From Montanilutibacter psychrotolerans (GTDB lineage Bacteria > Pseudomonadota > Gammaproteobacteria > Xanthomonadales > Xanthomonadaceae): a stretch of 64,000 nucleotides of DNA. The stretch lies in the NCBI RefSeq assembly GCF_003719825.1, contig NZ_RIBS01000003.1:248001-312000 (forward strand), read 5' to 3'. Below the pieces are notes generated by a model. It ran no database searches, was not told the origin of the DNA, and saw nothing but the letters and a program-made list of their open reading frames with translations. The translations under genes and the position numbers were made by a program. Position 1 is the stretch's first letter; each line of letters begins with the position of its first letter. This document shows, one piece after another, positions 8,771 through 19,257 of the stretch.

Positions 8771-9898
8771 TCAATGGCCCGTGTCGACGTACTCGACCAC
8801 TTCCAGGCCGAAGCCGGCCAGGCCGATCTGTTTGCGTGGGGTGCCCAGCACGCGCAGCTTGGCCAGGCCCAGGTCGGCCAGGATCTGCCCGCCGGCGCCG
8901 TTGCGACGCCACTCGGCCAGCGCATGGCCGGCGCCGCGCGCGGTGTCGGACGGGCCGGGCTCGCCGGTCTGCGGCTGCTGGCGGATGCGGGCCAGCAACG
9001 CGTCGGGGCCGACGTTGTCGCCCAGCAACACCAGGGCACCGCGGCCCTCGCGGGCGATCGTGGCCAGCACGTCGCCCACCGCCGGCCCGAAGTCCGCGCG
9101 ACGCCAATGCAGCGCGTCGGCGAGCGGGTTGTGCACGTGCACGCGCACCAGGGTCGGCGTGGCCGGATCTGGCTCGCCGCGCAGCAAGGCGAAATGCAGG
9201 GCGTGGCTGAGCCGGTCGCGGTAGCTGGTGAGCTGGAACGGGCCGTGGTCCGTCTCGATCTCGCGCGTGTCGACACGCTCGACCGTGTGCTCGGTGGCGA
9301 GGCGGTAACGGATCAGCTCCTCGATCGAGCCGATCTTGAGGCCGTGCTCGGCCGCGAACGCCTCCAACTGCGGGCGGCGCGCCATGCTGCCGTCGGGATT
9401 GAGGATCTCGACAAGCACCCCGGCCGGCTCCAGGCCCGCGAGCAGGGCCAGGTCGGCGGCGGCCTCGGTATGGCCGGCACGGTTGAGCACCCCGCCCGGC
9501 TGTGCCTGCAGCGGGAAGATGTGGCCGGGCTGGTTGAGATCGCTTGGCGCCGCGTCCGGGCGAACCGCGGTGCGCACGGTGTGCGCGCGGTCGTAGGCGC
9601 TGATGCCGGTGGTGACGCCTTCGGCGGCCTCGATGCTGACGGTGAAGTTGGTGTGGTGCTGGGAGGTGTTGTCGCGAACCATCGGCGGCAGGCCGAGCTG
9701 GCGGCAACGCTCGCGGGTCAGCGACAGGCACACCAGGCCGCGCGCGTGGGTGACCATGAAGTTGATGTCGCTGGGTTTGACCAGCTCGGCGGCCATGATC
9801 AGGTCGCCTTCGTTCTCGCGGTCCTCGTCATCGACGATCACGACCATGCGGCCGGCGCGGATTTCCTCGAGCAGTTCGGGGATGGGGGCGAAACTCAT
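8771..9898 (-). CDS. ribBX: 3,4-dihydroxy-2-butanone-4-phosphate synthase fused to an inactive-looking GTP cyclohydrolase II domain
   Basis: Of its 375 residues, about 1-205 form a normal RibB domain: VVIVDDEDRENEGDLIMAAE, FMVTHARGLVCLSL, TSQHHTNFTVSIEA, DLNQPGHIFPL and RAGHTEAAADL. The rest is RibA-like, but where GTP cyclohydrolase II should have its zinc cysteines the sequence reads VRVHVHNPLADALHWRRADF, and no cysteine occurs in the whole C-terminal half. This matches the RibBX variant known from proteobacteria, so only the RibB activity is expected and a separate ribA should exist elsewhere. Its ATG overlaps the ribE stop (9895-9898). Confidence 0.92.
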   Translation of the reverse strand: MSFAPIPELLEEIRAGRMVVIVDDEDRENEGDLIMAAELVKPSDINFMVTHARGLVCLSLTRERCRQLGLPPMVRDNTSQHHTNFTVSIEAAEGVTTGISAYDRAHTVRTAVRPDAAPSDLNQPGHIFPLQAQPGGVLNRAGHTEAAADLALLAGLEPAGVLVEILNPDGSMARRPQLEAFAAEHGLKIGSIEELIRYRLATEHTVERVDTREIETDHGPFQLTSYRDRLSHALHFALLRGEPDPATPTLVRVHVHNPLADALHWRRADFGPAVGDVLATIAREGRGALVLLGDNVGPDALLARIRQQPQTGEPGPSDTARGAGHALAEWRRNGAGGQILADLGLAKLRVLGTPRKQIGLAGFGLEVVEYVDTGH

Positions 9899-10503
9899 GG
9901 GGTTGCTCCTTCCTTCTGGCCCAGCAGGCGCTCGACATAACGCGCGACCAGGTCGACTTCGAGGTTCACGGCAGCGCCCACGGCGGTGTGCGCGAACGCG
10001 GTGTGGGCCACGGTGTGCGGGACGAGTGCGACCTCGAATCCACGCGCGTCGATCTCGTTGACGGTCAGGCTGACGCCGTCAACGCAGATCGAGCCCTTCT
10101 TGGCGATGTAGCGCAGCAGCGCGGCGGGCGCGTCGAAGCGCCAGCGCTGCGCGCGGGCGTCGTCGTGCACCGAGGCGACCGCGCCCAGGCCATCAACGTG
10201 GCCGCTGACGAGGTGGCCGCCGAGGCGGTCGGTGGGTCGCATCGCGCGTTCGAGGTTCAGCGTGCTGCCCAGCGGCAGCCGACCGAGCGTGGTCAGCGCC
10301 AGCGTCTCGTTGGAGGCGTCGGCCTGGAAGGAGGTCGCATCGAACTCGACCACCGTCAGGCACACGCCGTTGACGGCGATGCTCTCGCCCAGCGTAGGTT
10401 GCTCGAACGCCAGCGTGCCGACGTCGATGGTGAAGCGCATGTCGCCGCCGCGCGGCTCGCTGGCCTGGATGCGGCCGAGGCCTTCGATGATGCCGGTGAA
10501 CAT
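9895..10503 (-). CDS. ribE: Riboflavin synthase alpha subunit
   Basis: The 202-residue protein shows the internal duplication of this enzyme. It starts MFTGIIEGLGRI, and each half contains a lumazine-binding repeat: LGESIAVNGVCLTVVEF in the first and KKGSICVDGVSLTVNEI in the second. GGHLVSGHVDG lies between them. It dismutates two ribityllumazine molecules to riboflavin plus the pyrimidine precursor. It is the first gene downstream of the FMN riboswitch, and its stop overlaps the next start. Some annotation schemes call this gene ribC. Confidence 0.96.
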   Translation of the reverse strand: MFTGIIEGLGRIQASEPRGGDMRFTIDVGTLAFEQPTLGESIAVNGVCLTVVEFDATSFQADASNETLALTTLGRLPLGSTLNLERAMRPTDRLGGHLVSGHVDGLGAVASVHDDARAQRWRFDAPAALLRYIAKKGSICVDGVSLTVNEIDARGFEVALVPHTVAHTAFAHTAVGAAVNLEVDLVARYVERLLGQKEGATP

Positions 10504-10642
10504 CAGCGCGCCTCCCGCGGGAAGCCGCTGGTCGGATCGGAGGGAATGGGCCGGGCGCTGCGTGGCCCGGTGGTGCCGGTATGGATCGTGGACATGGAAC
10601 GTTTCCCGCGTGGATGGCTAGCGAAAAACGCCACAAGGCAAT

Positions 10643-10676
10643 GGCACGCGCACGGCTACGGAGCCCTGCACGTGCC
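10643..10676 (-). promoter_or_regulatory. Hairpin abutting the riboswitch, candidate expression platform
   Basis: Immediately after the last base of the riboswitch P1 helix the transcript can form a 9-bp stem (GGCACGTGC with GCGCGTGCC, one G-U pair) enclosing a second 4-bp stem. A run of five T residues follows about 17 bases later (10624-10628). The T run is too far away for a classical terminator, so the hairpin may instead compete with P1 or act with Rho. Confidence 0.4.
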
Positions 10677-10830
10677 GTCTTCTTTCATCCGGACTGTAAC
10701 CGTCGGCTCCGGCATCGGACCGGATCTGCTGACCCTCCGGCGTGGCCGGAGGCGCTCGCGGGCTTGTCGTCGTGGCCGATGGGGCCAGGCGACCTACCGC
10801 CGGTGGGGAATTGCACCCCGCCCTGAAGAC
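10677..10830 (-). promoter_or_regulatory. FMN riboswitch (RFN element)
   Basis: Read on the minus strand, the conserved RFN blocks occur in order. First comes TTCAGGGCGGGGTGCAATTC, then CCCACCGGCGGT, a variable arm, AAGCCCGCGAGC, a second variable arm, GATCCGGT, GCCGGAGCCGACGGT and finally ACAGTCCGGATGAAAGAAG. The outer helix P1 pairs GTCTTC (10825-10830) with GAAGAC (10677-10682). It lies 173 bases upstream of ribE, so it should repress the ribE-ribBX-ribH-nusB-thiL operon when FMN is abundant. The nrdR-ribD pair upstream would not be under its control. Confidence 0.96.
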
Positions 10831-10861
10831 GTCGTGTGTTTGCCGCCGAAGCAGCGCGGGG

Positions 10862-10870
10862 ATTCTAGCA
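10862..10870 (-). promoter_or_regulatory. Extended -10 promoter for the riboswitch operon
   Basis: The minus strand reads TGCTAGAAT, an extended -10 element (TGn plus TAGAAT) about 32 bases upstream of the first riboswitch base. No good -35 hexamer is visible, as is usual for extended -10 promoters. The position fits a transcript that begins just before the aptamer. Confidence 0.5.
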
Positions 10871-11012
10871 CCGGGGGTGCGGGCGCTCCGGTGCGGGCAG
10901 CGGCCTGGGCGGAACGTTGCGTCCCGGGTGCGTCGTCCCGGCTGCACTCCCGATCGACGCCGGAGCGGCTCGAACGCGGGCGCGCGGGGCGTCGGGGTGT
11001 GGGCGACAGCGT

Positions 11013-11819
11013 CTACAAAGGCTGGGCGGACTTGCGGCGCAAGTGCAGGAACAACGGCCACTGCAACGTGCGCAGGTCCGAGCTGTCGCCCCAGGCGGCC
11101 GACAGCGCCGCCGCATGCCGCGCCACGGGGTCGTCGCCGGTCTCGTCCAGGCAGCGCGCGCTGGCCGACATGCTGGCCAGATAGCGCAGGAACTGGGCGA
11201 GGCTCCATTCGGCCTCGATCCAACGGTCCGCAGCTGCCAGGCCGGGCCCGGCGTACTCGAACGGCCATTCGTACCCGGCGTAATGCGTATCGACCTGCAC
11301 GCGTTCGGGCGGCCAGTGCGGCTCGATCTGCGCACGGAACGCCGCCACCGCGTCGACCATGCCCTCGGGTGGAACGAAGTCGGCGTAGCCCCAGGCCGCG
11401 AGCACGCCGCCCGGGGCCAGCACACGTTCGCACTCGGCGAAGAAGCGAGGCCGGTCGAACCAGTGCAGCGCCTGCGCCACTGCCACCAGTCCGACGCTCG
11501 CATCGGGCAGATCAGTGCGCTCGCCGGGTTCGACCGCAAGCACCACGTTGCCGCTGCCCGTGCCCGTGCCCGACAGCAGGTGCTGCGCCCAGTGGTGGGC
11601 GAGCTGCTGCGCGCTCGGGTCGCTGGCGTGCACGTGGGCGAAGCGCGCTGCCAGTCCGTGGGTTGCCTGTCCGCTACCGCAGCCGGGCTCCCACACGTTG
11701 GCCGAACGCGGCACGCACGCGGCGATCGCATCGAACAGCGCATCCGGGTACTCGGGCCGCGCCGCGGCGTAGGCATCGGCGACGCCGGAAAAGTGGTCCT
11801 TGAAGCCGGCGGTGTGCAT
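11013..11819 (-). CDS. Class I SAM-dependent methyltransferase
   Basis: The 268-residue protein has a Rossmann methyltransferase core. VWEPGCGSGQATHGLA forms the glycine-rich SAM loop near residue 45, HASDPSAQQL is motif II, LVAVAQALHWFD is the post-motif segment, and LAPGGVLAAWGYAD is motif III. The N-terminal FKDHFSGVADAYAAARPEYP is typical of the small family annotated as putative trans-aconitate-type or yeast YHR209W-like methyltransferases. The substrate is not known. It starts 8 bases after ribD and ends before the riboswitch, so it probably shares the nrdR-ribD transcript. Confidence 0.82.
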   Translation of the reverse strand: MHTAGFKDHFSGVADAYAAARPEYPDALFDAIAACVPRSANVWEPGCGSGQATHGLAARFAHVHASDPSAQQLAHHWAQHLLSGTGTGSGNVVLAVEPGERTDLPDASVGLVAVAQALHWFDRPRFFAECERVLAPGGVLAAWGYADFVPPEGMVDAVAAFRAQIEPHWPPERVQVDTHYAGYEWPFEYAGPGLAAADRWIEAEWSLAQFLRYLASMSASARCLDETGDDPVARHAAALSAAWGDSSDLRTLQWPLFLHLRRKSAQPL

Positions 11820-11827
11820 GGGGATGG

Positions 11828-12955
11828 TCAGCCTGTCGGGTCGGGCCGCAGCAACACGCGGATGTCGCCGCCCAGGTAGCGCGATTCCACGATGGTGAGC
11901 TTCATCTTCTGCGCCATCGTCTCGATGCCCAGGCCATCGAACAGCGGCCGCGCGCGCTCGCCGAGCAGCACCGGGGCGACGTACAGCAGCACTTCGTCGA
12001 CCAGGCCCGCGGTGAGGAACGCGCCGGCCAGCGTCGCGCCAGCCTCGAGCTGCACCTCGTTGATCTCACGAGCGGCGAGCAGCGCCAGCACGGCATCGAG
12101 GTCGAAGCGACCGGCGTGCACGGGCACCGACGCCAGCTGCGTGGTCAGGCCGCGCGGCGGTTTGGCATCGGGGGCGTGGATGTAGAGCGTCGGCGCATCG
12201 CCCTCGCGCACACGGCCACGCGCAACAGTGGCCAGGCCCGGGTCGAGCACCACGCGCAGCGGCGGTACGAACGGCACGGCGCTGCCATCGGCGGCGGGGT
12301 CCAGGCGCACGGTCAGCGAGGGGTCGTCGGCGAGCACGGTGCCGGCGCCGGTCACGATCGCACCGGCGCGCGCACGCCAATGCTGGACATCCTGGCGCGA
12401 GGCGTCGCCGCTGATCCACTTCGACTCGCCGTTGGCGAGCGCGCTGCGGCCGTCCAGGCTGCTGGCGAGTTTGACGCGCACCCACGGCCTGCCGCGCTCG
12501 ACGCGCGACAGGAACCCGCAGTTGAGCGCGCGCGCCGGTGCCTCCATGAGGCCGGATTCGACCACGATCCCCGCAGCGCGCAGGCGTTCGAAACCCTCGC
12601 CCGCCACCTTGGGGAACGGGTCGCGCATCGCCCCGACCACGCGCGCCACACCGGCCTGGACCAGTGCATCGGCGCACGGCCCGGTGCGTCCGGTGTGCGC
12701 GCAGGGTTCGAGAGTCACGTAGGCGGTCGCGCCGCGCGCGCGGTCGCCAGCCGCGCGCAGTGCCAGCACCTCGGCATGCGGTTCACCCGCGCGCTGGTGC
12801 CAGCCCTCGCCGACGACCTCATCCCCGTGCGCGATCACGCAGCCCACCATCGGGTTCGGCCGCGTCGTGTAGGCGCCGCGCGCCGCCAGGCGCAGGGCGC
12901 GCGCCATCAGGGCGTGGTCGGTGGCACTGAAGGTGAGTGGAGCGGTCTGTGACAT
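11828..12955 (-). CDS. ribD: Bifunctional diaminohydroxyphosphoribosylaminopyrimidine deaminase / 5-amino-6-(5-phosphoribosylamino)uracil reductase
   Basis: The 375-residue protein has both RibD domains. The deaminase zinc site is visible as GEPHAEVLAL and TLEPCAHTGRTGPCADAL (His, two Cys, catalytic Glu). The reductase domain begins around residue 150 with VRVKLASSLDGRSALANGES, then WRARAGAIVTGAGTVLADDP and, near the end, LEAGATLAGAFL. It catalyses the second and third steps of riboflavin synthesis. It starts 6 bases after nrdR, the classic nrdR-ribD pairing. The FMN riboswitch lies downstream of it, so its regulation is probably separate. Confidence 0.96.
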   Translation of the reverse strand: MSQTAPLTFSATDHALMARALRLAARGAYTTRPNPMVGCVIAHGDEVVGEGWHQRAGEPHAEVLALRAAGDRARGATAYVTLEPCAHTGRTGPCADALVQAGVARVVGAMRDPFPKVAGEGFERLRAAGIVVESGLMEAPARALNCGFLSRVERGRPWVRVKLASSLDGRSALANGESKWISGDASRQDVQHWRARAGAIVTGAGTVLADDPSLTVRLDPAADGSAVPFVPPLRVVLDPGLATVARGRVREGDAPTLYIHAPDAKPPRGLTTQLASVPVHAGRFDLDAVLALLAAREINEVQLEAGATLAGAFLTAGLVDEVLLYVAPVLLGERARPLFDGLGIETMAQKMKLTIVESRYLGGDIRVLLRPDPTG

Positions 12956-12961
12956 GGCGAT

Positions 12962-13489
12962 TCAGCGTCTGCGGGGCTTGCCGTTGCCGGCCGGTTCGCC
13001 ATCCAGCAACGGCAGCTGGGCTTCACCGGCGACGGCGTTGTCGTGTTCGAGTCGGTCGAGTTCCTCGCGGAAGTCGGCAACGTCCTCGAACGCGCGGTAC
13101 ACCGACGCGAAACGCACGTAGGCGACGTGATCGAGCTTGCGCAGCTCGGCCATCACGAACTCGCCGACGCGCCGCGACGGCAGCTCGCGTTCGGCGGTCA
13201 TGCGCAACTGGTGCACGACGGCGCGCACGGCGGCCTCGATCTGTTCTTCGGCAACCTGCCGCTTCTGCAGTGCCCGGTCGAAACCGACACGCAGCTTGCG
13301 CGCGTCGAAGGCCTCGCGACGGCCATCACCCTTGATGATCACCGGCAGCTTGAGCTCGATCGTCTCCAGCGTACTGAAGCGTTCGCCGCAGGCCTCGCAG
13401 ACGCGGCGACGGCGGATCGTGGCGCCGTCGTCGGACACGCGCGAGTCGATGACGCGGGTGTCGAGGTGCTGGCAGAAGGGACAATGCAT
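12962..13489 (-). CDS. nrdR: Transcriptional repressor NrdR
   Basis: The 175-residue protein begins [17 protein letters not shown], the N-terminal zinc ribbon completed by [11 protein letters not shown] (four Cys). It is followed by the ATP-cone domain: [28 protein letters not shown] and a C-terminal [13 protein letters not shown]. NrdR senses dATP/ATP and represses ribonucleotide reductase operons by binding paired NrdR boxes. Its C-terminal tail after the ATP cone is rich in charged residues. It is 15 bases downstream of the amidotransferase gene and just ahead of ribD. Confidence 0.96.
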   Translation of the reverse strand: MHCPFCQHLDTRVIDSRVSDDGATIRRRRVCEACGERFSTLETIELKLPVIIKGDGRREAFDARKLRVGFDRALQKRQVAEEQIEAAVRAVVHQLRMTAERELPSRRVGEFVMAELRKLDHVAYVRFASVYRAFEDVADFREELDRLEHDNAVAGEAQLPLLDGEPAGNGKPRRR

Positions 13490-13504
13490 GTGGCTAGGGT
13501 GGCG

Positions 13505-14251
13505 TCAGCGGTCGGCCGGATCAAGCCGTACCGTTCCGGCCGACCCGGCGGGCAGGCTGTCCTGCCCTGCCGCAGCGACGAAGGCGCGCACCAGCGGGCA
13601 TGGATCGCCCCGCAGCGCGGCGCGTTCGGGCTGGAACAGCGTGGCGACGAAGAACGGGTGGTCGCGCAACTCGATGGCGCGCACGTCGCCGTGCTCGTCC
13701 ACCGCGCCAATGCGCAGCGCGCCGTCGGCAAACGCCGCGTCGCGGAACCCGTCTGCCAGGCCGTAGCGGCAGTGGTACCCCTCTTCGATCCATTCGGTCG
13801 CGTAAGCCTCGGCGATGCGCGATCCGGGCCGGAAGATCACCGGTTCGGCAACCTCCACCAGCGAACACGCCAGCGGCACGATCACCGCACGCGCCGCATC
13901 GGGGGCCGTCTCGGCGTGATCGGCATCGGCCCAGCCCAGCACATTGCGTGCGTACTCGACGATGGCGTGCTGGAAGCCGCCGCAGGTGCCCAGGAACGGC
14001 AATTGCCGCGTGCGCGCATGACGGATCGCAAGCAGCGCCCCGTCCATGCTGCGGTAGGGGCTGGCGGGCACGCACCAGACGCCGGCGAAACCGGCCAGGT
14101 CGTCATCGGCGCGAAGGGTGTCGGTGGCCAGCCAGCGCACGTCGAGCGTGATGCCCAGCGCCTGTGCCGACATCGCCAACGCCTGTGGAATCGCCCGATG
14201 GGCGAGGACGGCCTCGTTGAAATCCCCGACCAGCGCAATGCGAGTGGTCAA
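13505..14251 (-). CDS. CTP-synthase C-terminal-region-like class I glutamine amidotransferase domain protein
   Basis: The 248-residue protein resembles the glutaminase half of CTP synthase without the synthetase half. It starts TTRIALVGDFNEAV, has a nucleophile elbow LPFLGTCGGFQHAIVEYARN, and ends with HPFFVATLFQPERAAL. Active amidotransferases read HPE at that last point. Here it is QPE, so the catalytic His is replaced by Gln while the Cys and Glu remain. Glutamine hydrolysis is therefore doubtful. The TTG start at 14249-14251 has GGAG spaced well ahead of it. The open frame to 14317 lacks support. Its role beside nrdR is unknown. Confidence 0.78.
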   Translation of the reverse strand: MTTRIALVGDFNEAVLAHRAIPQALAMSAQALGITLDVRWLATDTLRADDDLAGFAGVWCVPASPYRSMDGALLAIRHARTRQLPFLGTCGGFQHAIVEYARNVLGWADADHAETAPDAARAVIVPLACSLVEVAEPVIFRPGSRIAEAYATEWIEEGYHCRYGLADGFRDAAFADGALRIGAVDEHGDVRAIELRDHPFFVATLFQPERAALRGDPCPLVRAFVAAAGQDSLPAGSAGTVRLDPADR

Positions 14252-14373
14252 CGCGTTGCTCCTTGCGACAGACAACCGGTGCCGGCGAAACCGAGAGCGG
14301 CGTCGCACGCCATCCACGCCACGCCCGGCGTCCGGGTCGAGGCCGGCGCTGTCATGGTGCTACCCATGCCGGG

Positions 14374-14907
14374 TCAATCCGCAAGCGGCATTCCCAGGAT
14401 GTGGTCATCGTAGTCCCGGCCGCCGACATTGAACTTTCGGGCACCCAGCGTGCGGAATCCCACGTGCTGGTAGAACCCGATTGCCGCCGCATTGTGCGCG
14501 TAGACGCCAAGCAGCAGGCGCCTGGCCCCCACCGAACGTGCGTGGGCGATGCCCTCGCGCAGCAACCGCTTGCCGATGCCGCCGCCGTGGAATTTTCCCA
14601 GCAGGTAGATCCGCTTGAGTTCGAGGTCGTCGCTTGCGGCATCCGGGAGCGGCAGCTGCGAAGGCGCCACCACCGCGTAGCCGACCGGCGCGTTGCCCGG
14701 CGATGTCTCGGCCAGCCACAACGCATGGTCCGGCGCGGTCAGCCAGGTGCGATAGGTCGGGACGGAGTGCGCGCTGGCGCAATGGGACACGATGTCCCGC
14801 CCGCCGAGCAGGCCCGCGAAAGTTTCCAGGAATGTCGCCTGCCCGATGAGCGACAGCGCGTCCTCATCGCCCGGGGTGCAACGCCTTGCTTGGATGTCTG
14901 CGTCCAT
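14374..14907 (-). CDS. GNAT family N-acetyltransferase
   Basis: The protein has 177 residues. The GNAT acetyl-CoA site is visible as LELKRIYLLGKFHGGGIGKR (motif A, with the Q/R-x-x-G-x-G/A type loop as GGGIGK), followed by ARSVGARRLLLGVYAHN and AIGFYQHVGFRTLGARKF, the typical C-terminal motif B. The N terminus reads IQARRCTPGDEDAL. The ATG at 14907 has a strong GGAAGGA ribosome site directly upstream. The frame running up to 15072 is unlikely to be translated. The acetylated substrate is unknown. It lies between glyA and the amidotransferase on the same strand. Confidence 0.82.
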   Translation of the reverse strand: MDADIQARRCTPGDEDALSLIGQATFLETFAGLLGGRDIVSHCASAHSVPTYRTWLTAPDHALWLAETSPGNAPVGYAVVAPSQLPLPDAASDDLELKRIYLLGKFHGGGIGKRLLREGIAHARSVGARRLLLGVYAHNAAAIGFYQHVGFRTLGARKFNVGGRDYDDHILGMPLAD

Positions 14908-15079
14908 GTCCTTCCGCCGAAGCTGTGACCCTGCAACCGCGAGCATTGCAACCGCCGGGCGCCCGATCGCCTGCAGGTCGCTCCCGCAGGCGTTCAACGA
15001 TCCGTATCGATCACCTCGGCGCCGGCATGCGGCACCGAGCTGGAACGGGCCGCCACATCGCGCGGCCCGCATCGGGTCG

Positions 15080-16333
<1,254 letters not shown>

Positions 16334-16524
16334 CGCCAGGTACTCCGGGAGCGTGGGGAAGGGGCCGGAGTTTAGCGGCTTTGACCGCCGGTCATCTGCC
16401 CGCGCCGGGAACGCGTCGCCGGGCGTGCCGAGCGCCTGCCTGGCCGGTACTCCTGCGCCCTCTCGCCCACCGCGCCTGAACGCCCGTCCCAGCGGGGGCC
16501 GGCCCCGGGGCGGGCCGGTGGCCC

Positions 16525-16530
16525 TATAAT
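16525..16530 (+). promoter_or_regulatory. Consensus -10 box upstream of ettA
   Basis: A perfect TATAAT lies 75 bases upstream of the ettA start in an otherwise extremely G+C-rich stretch, where it stands out. No recognisable -35 element is present at 16-18 bases. The rest of the glyA/ettA intergenic region (16334-16605) shows nothing else that I can identify. Confidence 0.5.
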
Positions 16531-16605
16531 TCGCGGCTATCCGGATTCCATCCCGACCCTGGCCCTGCCTCGCGCAGGTTGCCGTCGCCTGCCTGCGGAG
16601 CCCCC

Positions 16606-18270
<1,665 letters not shown>

Positions 18271-18288
18271 GCAACACGATGGACCGGC

Positions 18289-18312
18289 ACGACGCCCGTT
18301 CGCGGGCGTCGT
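18289..18312 (+). terminator. Stem-loop after ettA with a TTCG loop
   Basis: A perfect 10-bp inverted repeat, ACGACGCCCG and CGGGCGTCGT, encloses a four-base TTCG loop. It directly follows ettA and precedes pyrF by about 50 bases. There is no T run, so it could be a weak or Rho-assisted terminator, or a transcript-stabilising hairpin between the two genes. Confidence 0.5.
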
Positions 18313-18360
18313 CGTCGCGGCAACAGCACGATTGATGACGGAATCCAGCGAGGATTGTCG

Positions 18361-19173
18361 ATGAGCTTCATGCAGGCACTGCGCGCCCGTTGGGCCGATT
18401 CCCATTCGCTGGTCTGCGTCGGCCTCGACCCTGAGCCGGCCAAGTTCCCGGCGGCGTTCTCCGGCGACGACGATGCGGTGTTCCACTTCTGCCGCGACAT
18501 CGTCGACGCGACCGCGCCGTACGTGTGCAGCTTCAAGCCTCAGATCGCGCACTTTGCGGCGTTGCGCGCCGAAGACGCGCTGGAGCGGCTGGTCGCGCAC
18601 ATCCATACCGCGCACCCGGGCATCCCGGTGATCCTCGACAGCAAGCGCGGCGACATCGGCAGCACCGCGCAGCACTACGCCAGTGAAGCCTTCGATCGCT
18701 ACGGTGCCGACGCGGTCACCGCCAACCCCTACCTCGGCCGCGATTCGGTGCAGCCCTTCCTCGACCGCGCCGACCGCGGCGTGGTGATCCTGTGCCGCAC
18801 GTCCAATGCCGGCGCGGGCGACCTGCAGGACCTGCTGGTCGCCGACCGGCCGCTCTACCAGCACGTCGCGGCCAAGGTCGCCAACGAATGGAACGCGCAC
18901 GGCAACTGCATGCTGGTGGTCGGTGCCACCTGGCCGGAGCAGCTGCGCGAGATACGCACGATCGTCGGCGACGTGCCGTTCCTGGTGCCGGGTGTGGGCG
19001 CGCAGGGCGGCGACGTGCAGGCGGTGGTCGAGAACGCGAAGACCGCCGACGGCACCGGCCTGGTGGTCAGCAGCTCTCGCGCCGTGCTGTATGCCTCGTC
19101 CGGCAGCGACTACGCCCAGGCCGCGGCGCAGGCCGCGATGGCGCTACGCGACCAGATCAACCGGTATCGCTGA
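18361..19173 (+). CDS. pyrF: Orotidine 5'-phosphate decarboxylase, group 2
   Basis: The 270-residue protein belongs to the longer group 2 OMP decarboxylases, not the 235-residue E. coli type. The active-site segment ILDSKRGDIGSTAQHYA (Asp93, Lys95, Asp98) is diagnostic. VCVGLDPEP near the N terminus and VSSSRAVLYAS near the C terminus form the phosphate-binding ends of the barrel. It decarboxylates OMP to UMP, the last step of pyrimidine synthesis. The ATG at 18361 follows a GAGGA ribosome site. A TTG six bases upstream in frame is less likely. Confidence 0.95.
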   Translation: MSFMQALRARWADSHSLVCVGLDPEPAKFPAAFSGDDDAVFHFCRDIVDATAPYVCSFKPQIAHFAALRAEDALERLVAHIHTAHPGIPVILDSKRGDIGSTAQHYASEAFDRYGADAVTANPYLGRDSVQPFLDRADRGVVILCRTSNAGAGDLQDLLVADRPLYQHVAAKVANEWNAHGNCMLVVGATWPEQLREIRTIVGDVPFLVPGVGAQGGDVQAVVENAKTADGTGLVVSSSRAVLYASSGSDYAQAAAQAAMALRDQINRYR

Positions 19174-19257
19174 TCCGGCATCGTTGGCCCGGAATCGTTG
19201 ATCGCAAATCGCTGATGCGGTTTTCGTGACCCGCACGGGCCGGATGCGCCCGGAGCG

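Noticed and set aside
8771-9898. A fully bifunctional RibBA assignment
   Set aside because: The GTP cyclohydrolase II zinc cysteines are all absent.
16334-16605. A glycine riboswitch in the glyA leader
   Set aside because: No tandem aptamer core sequence could be found on the minus strand of this region.
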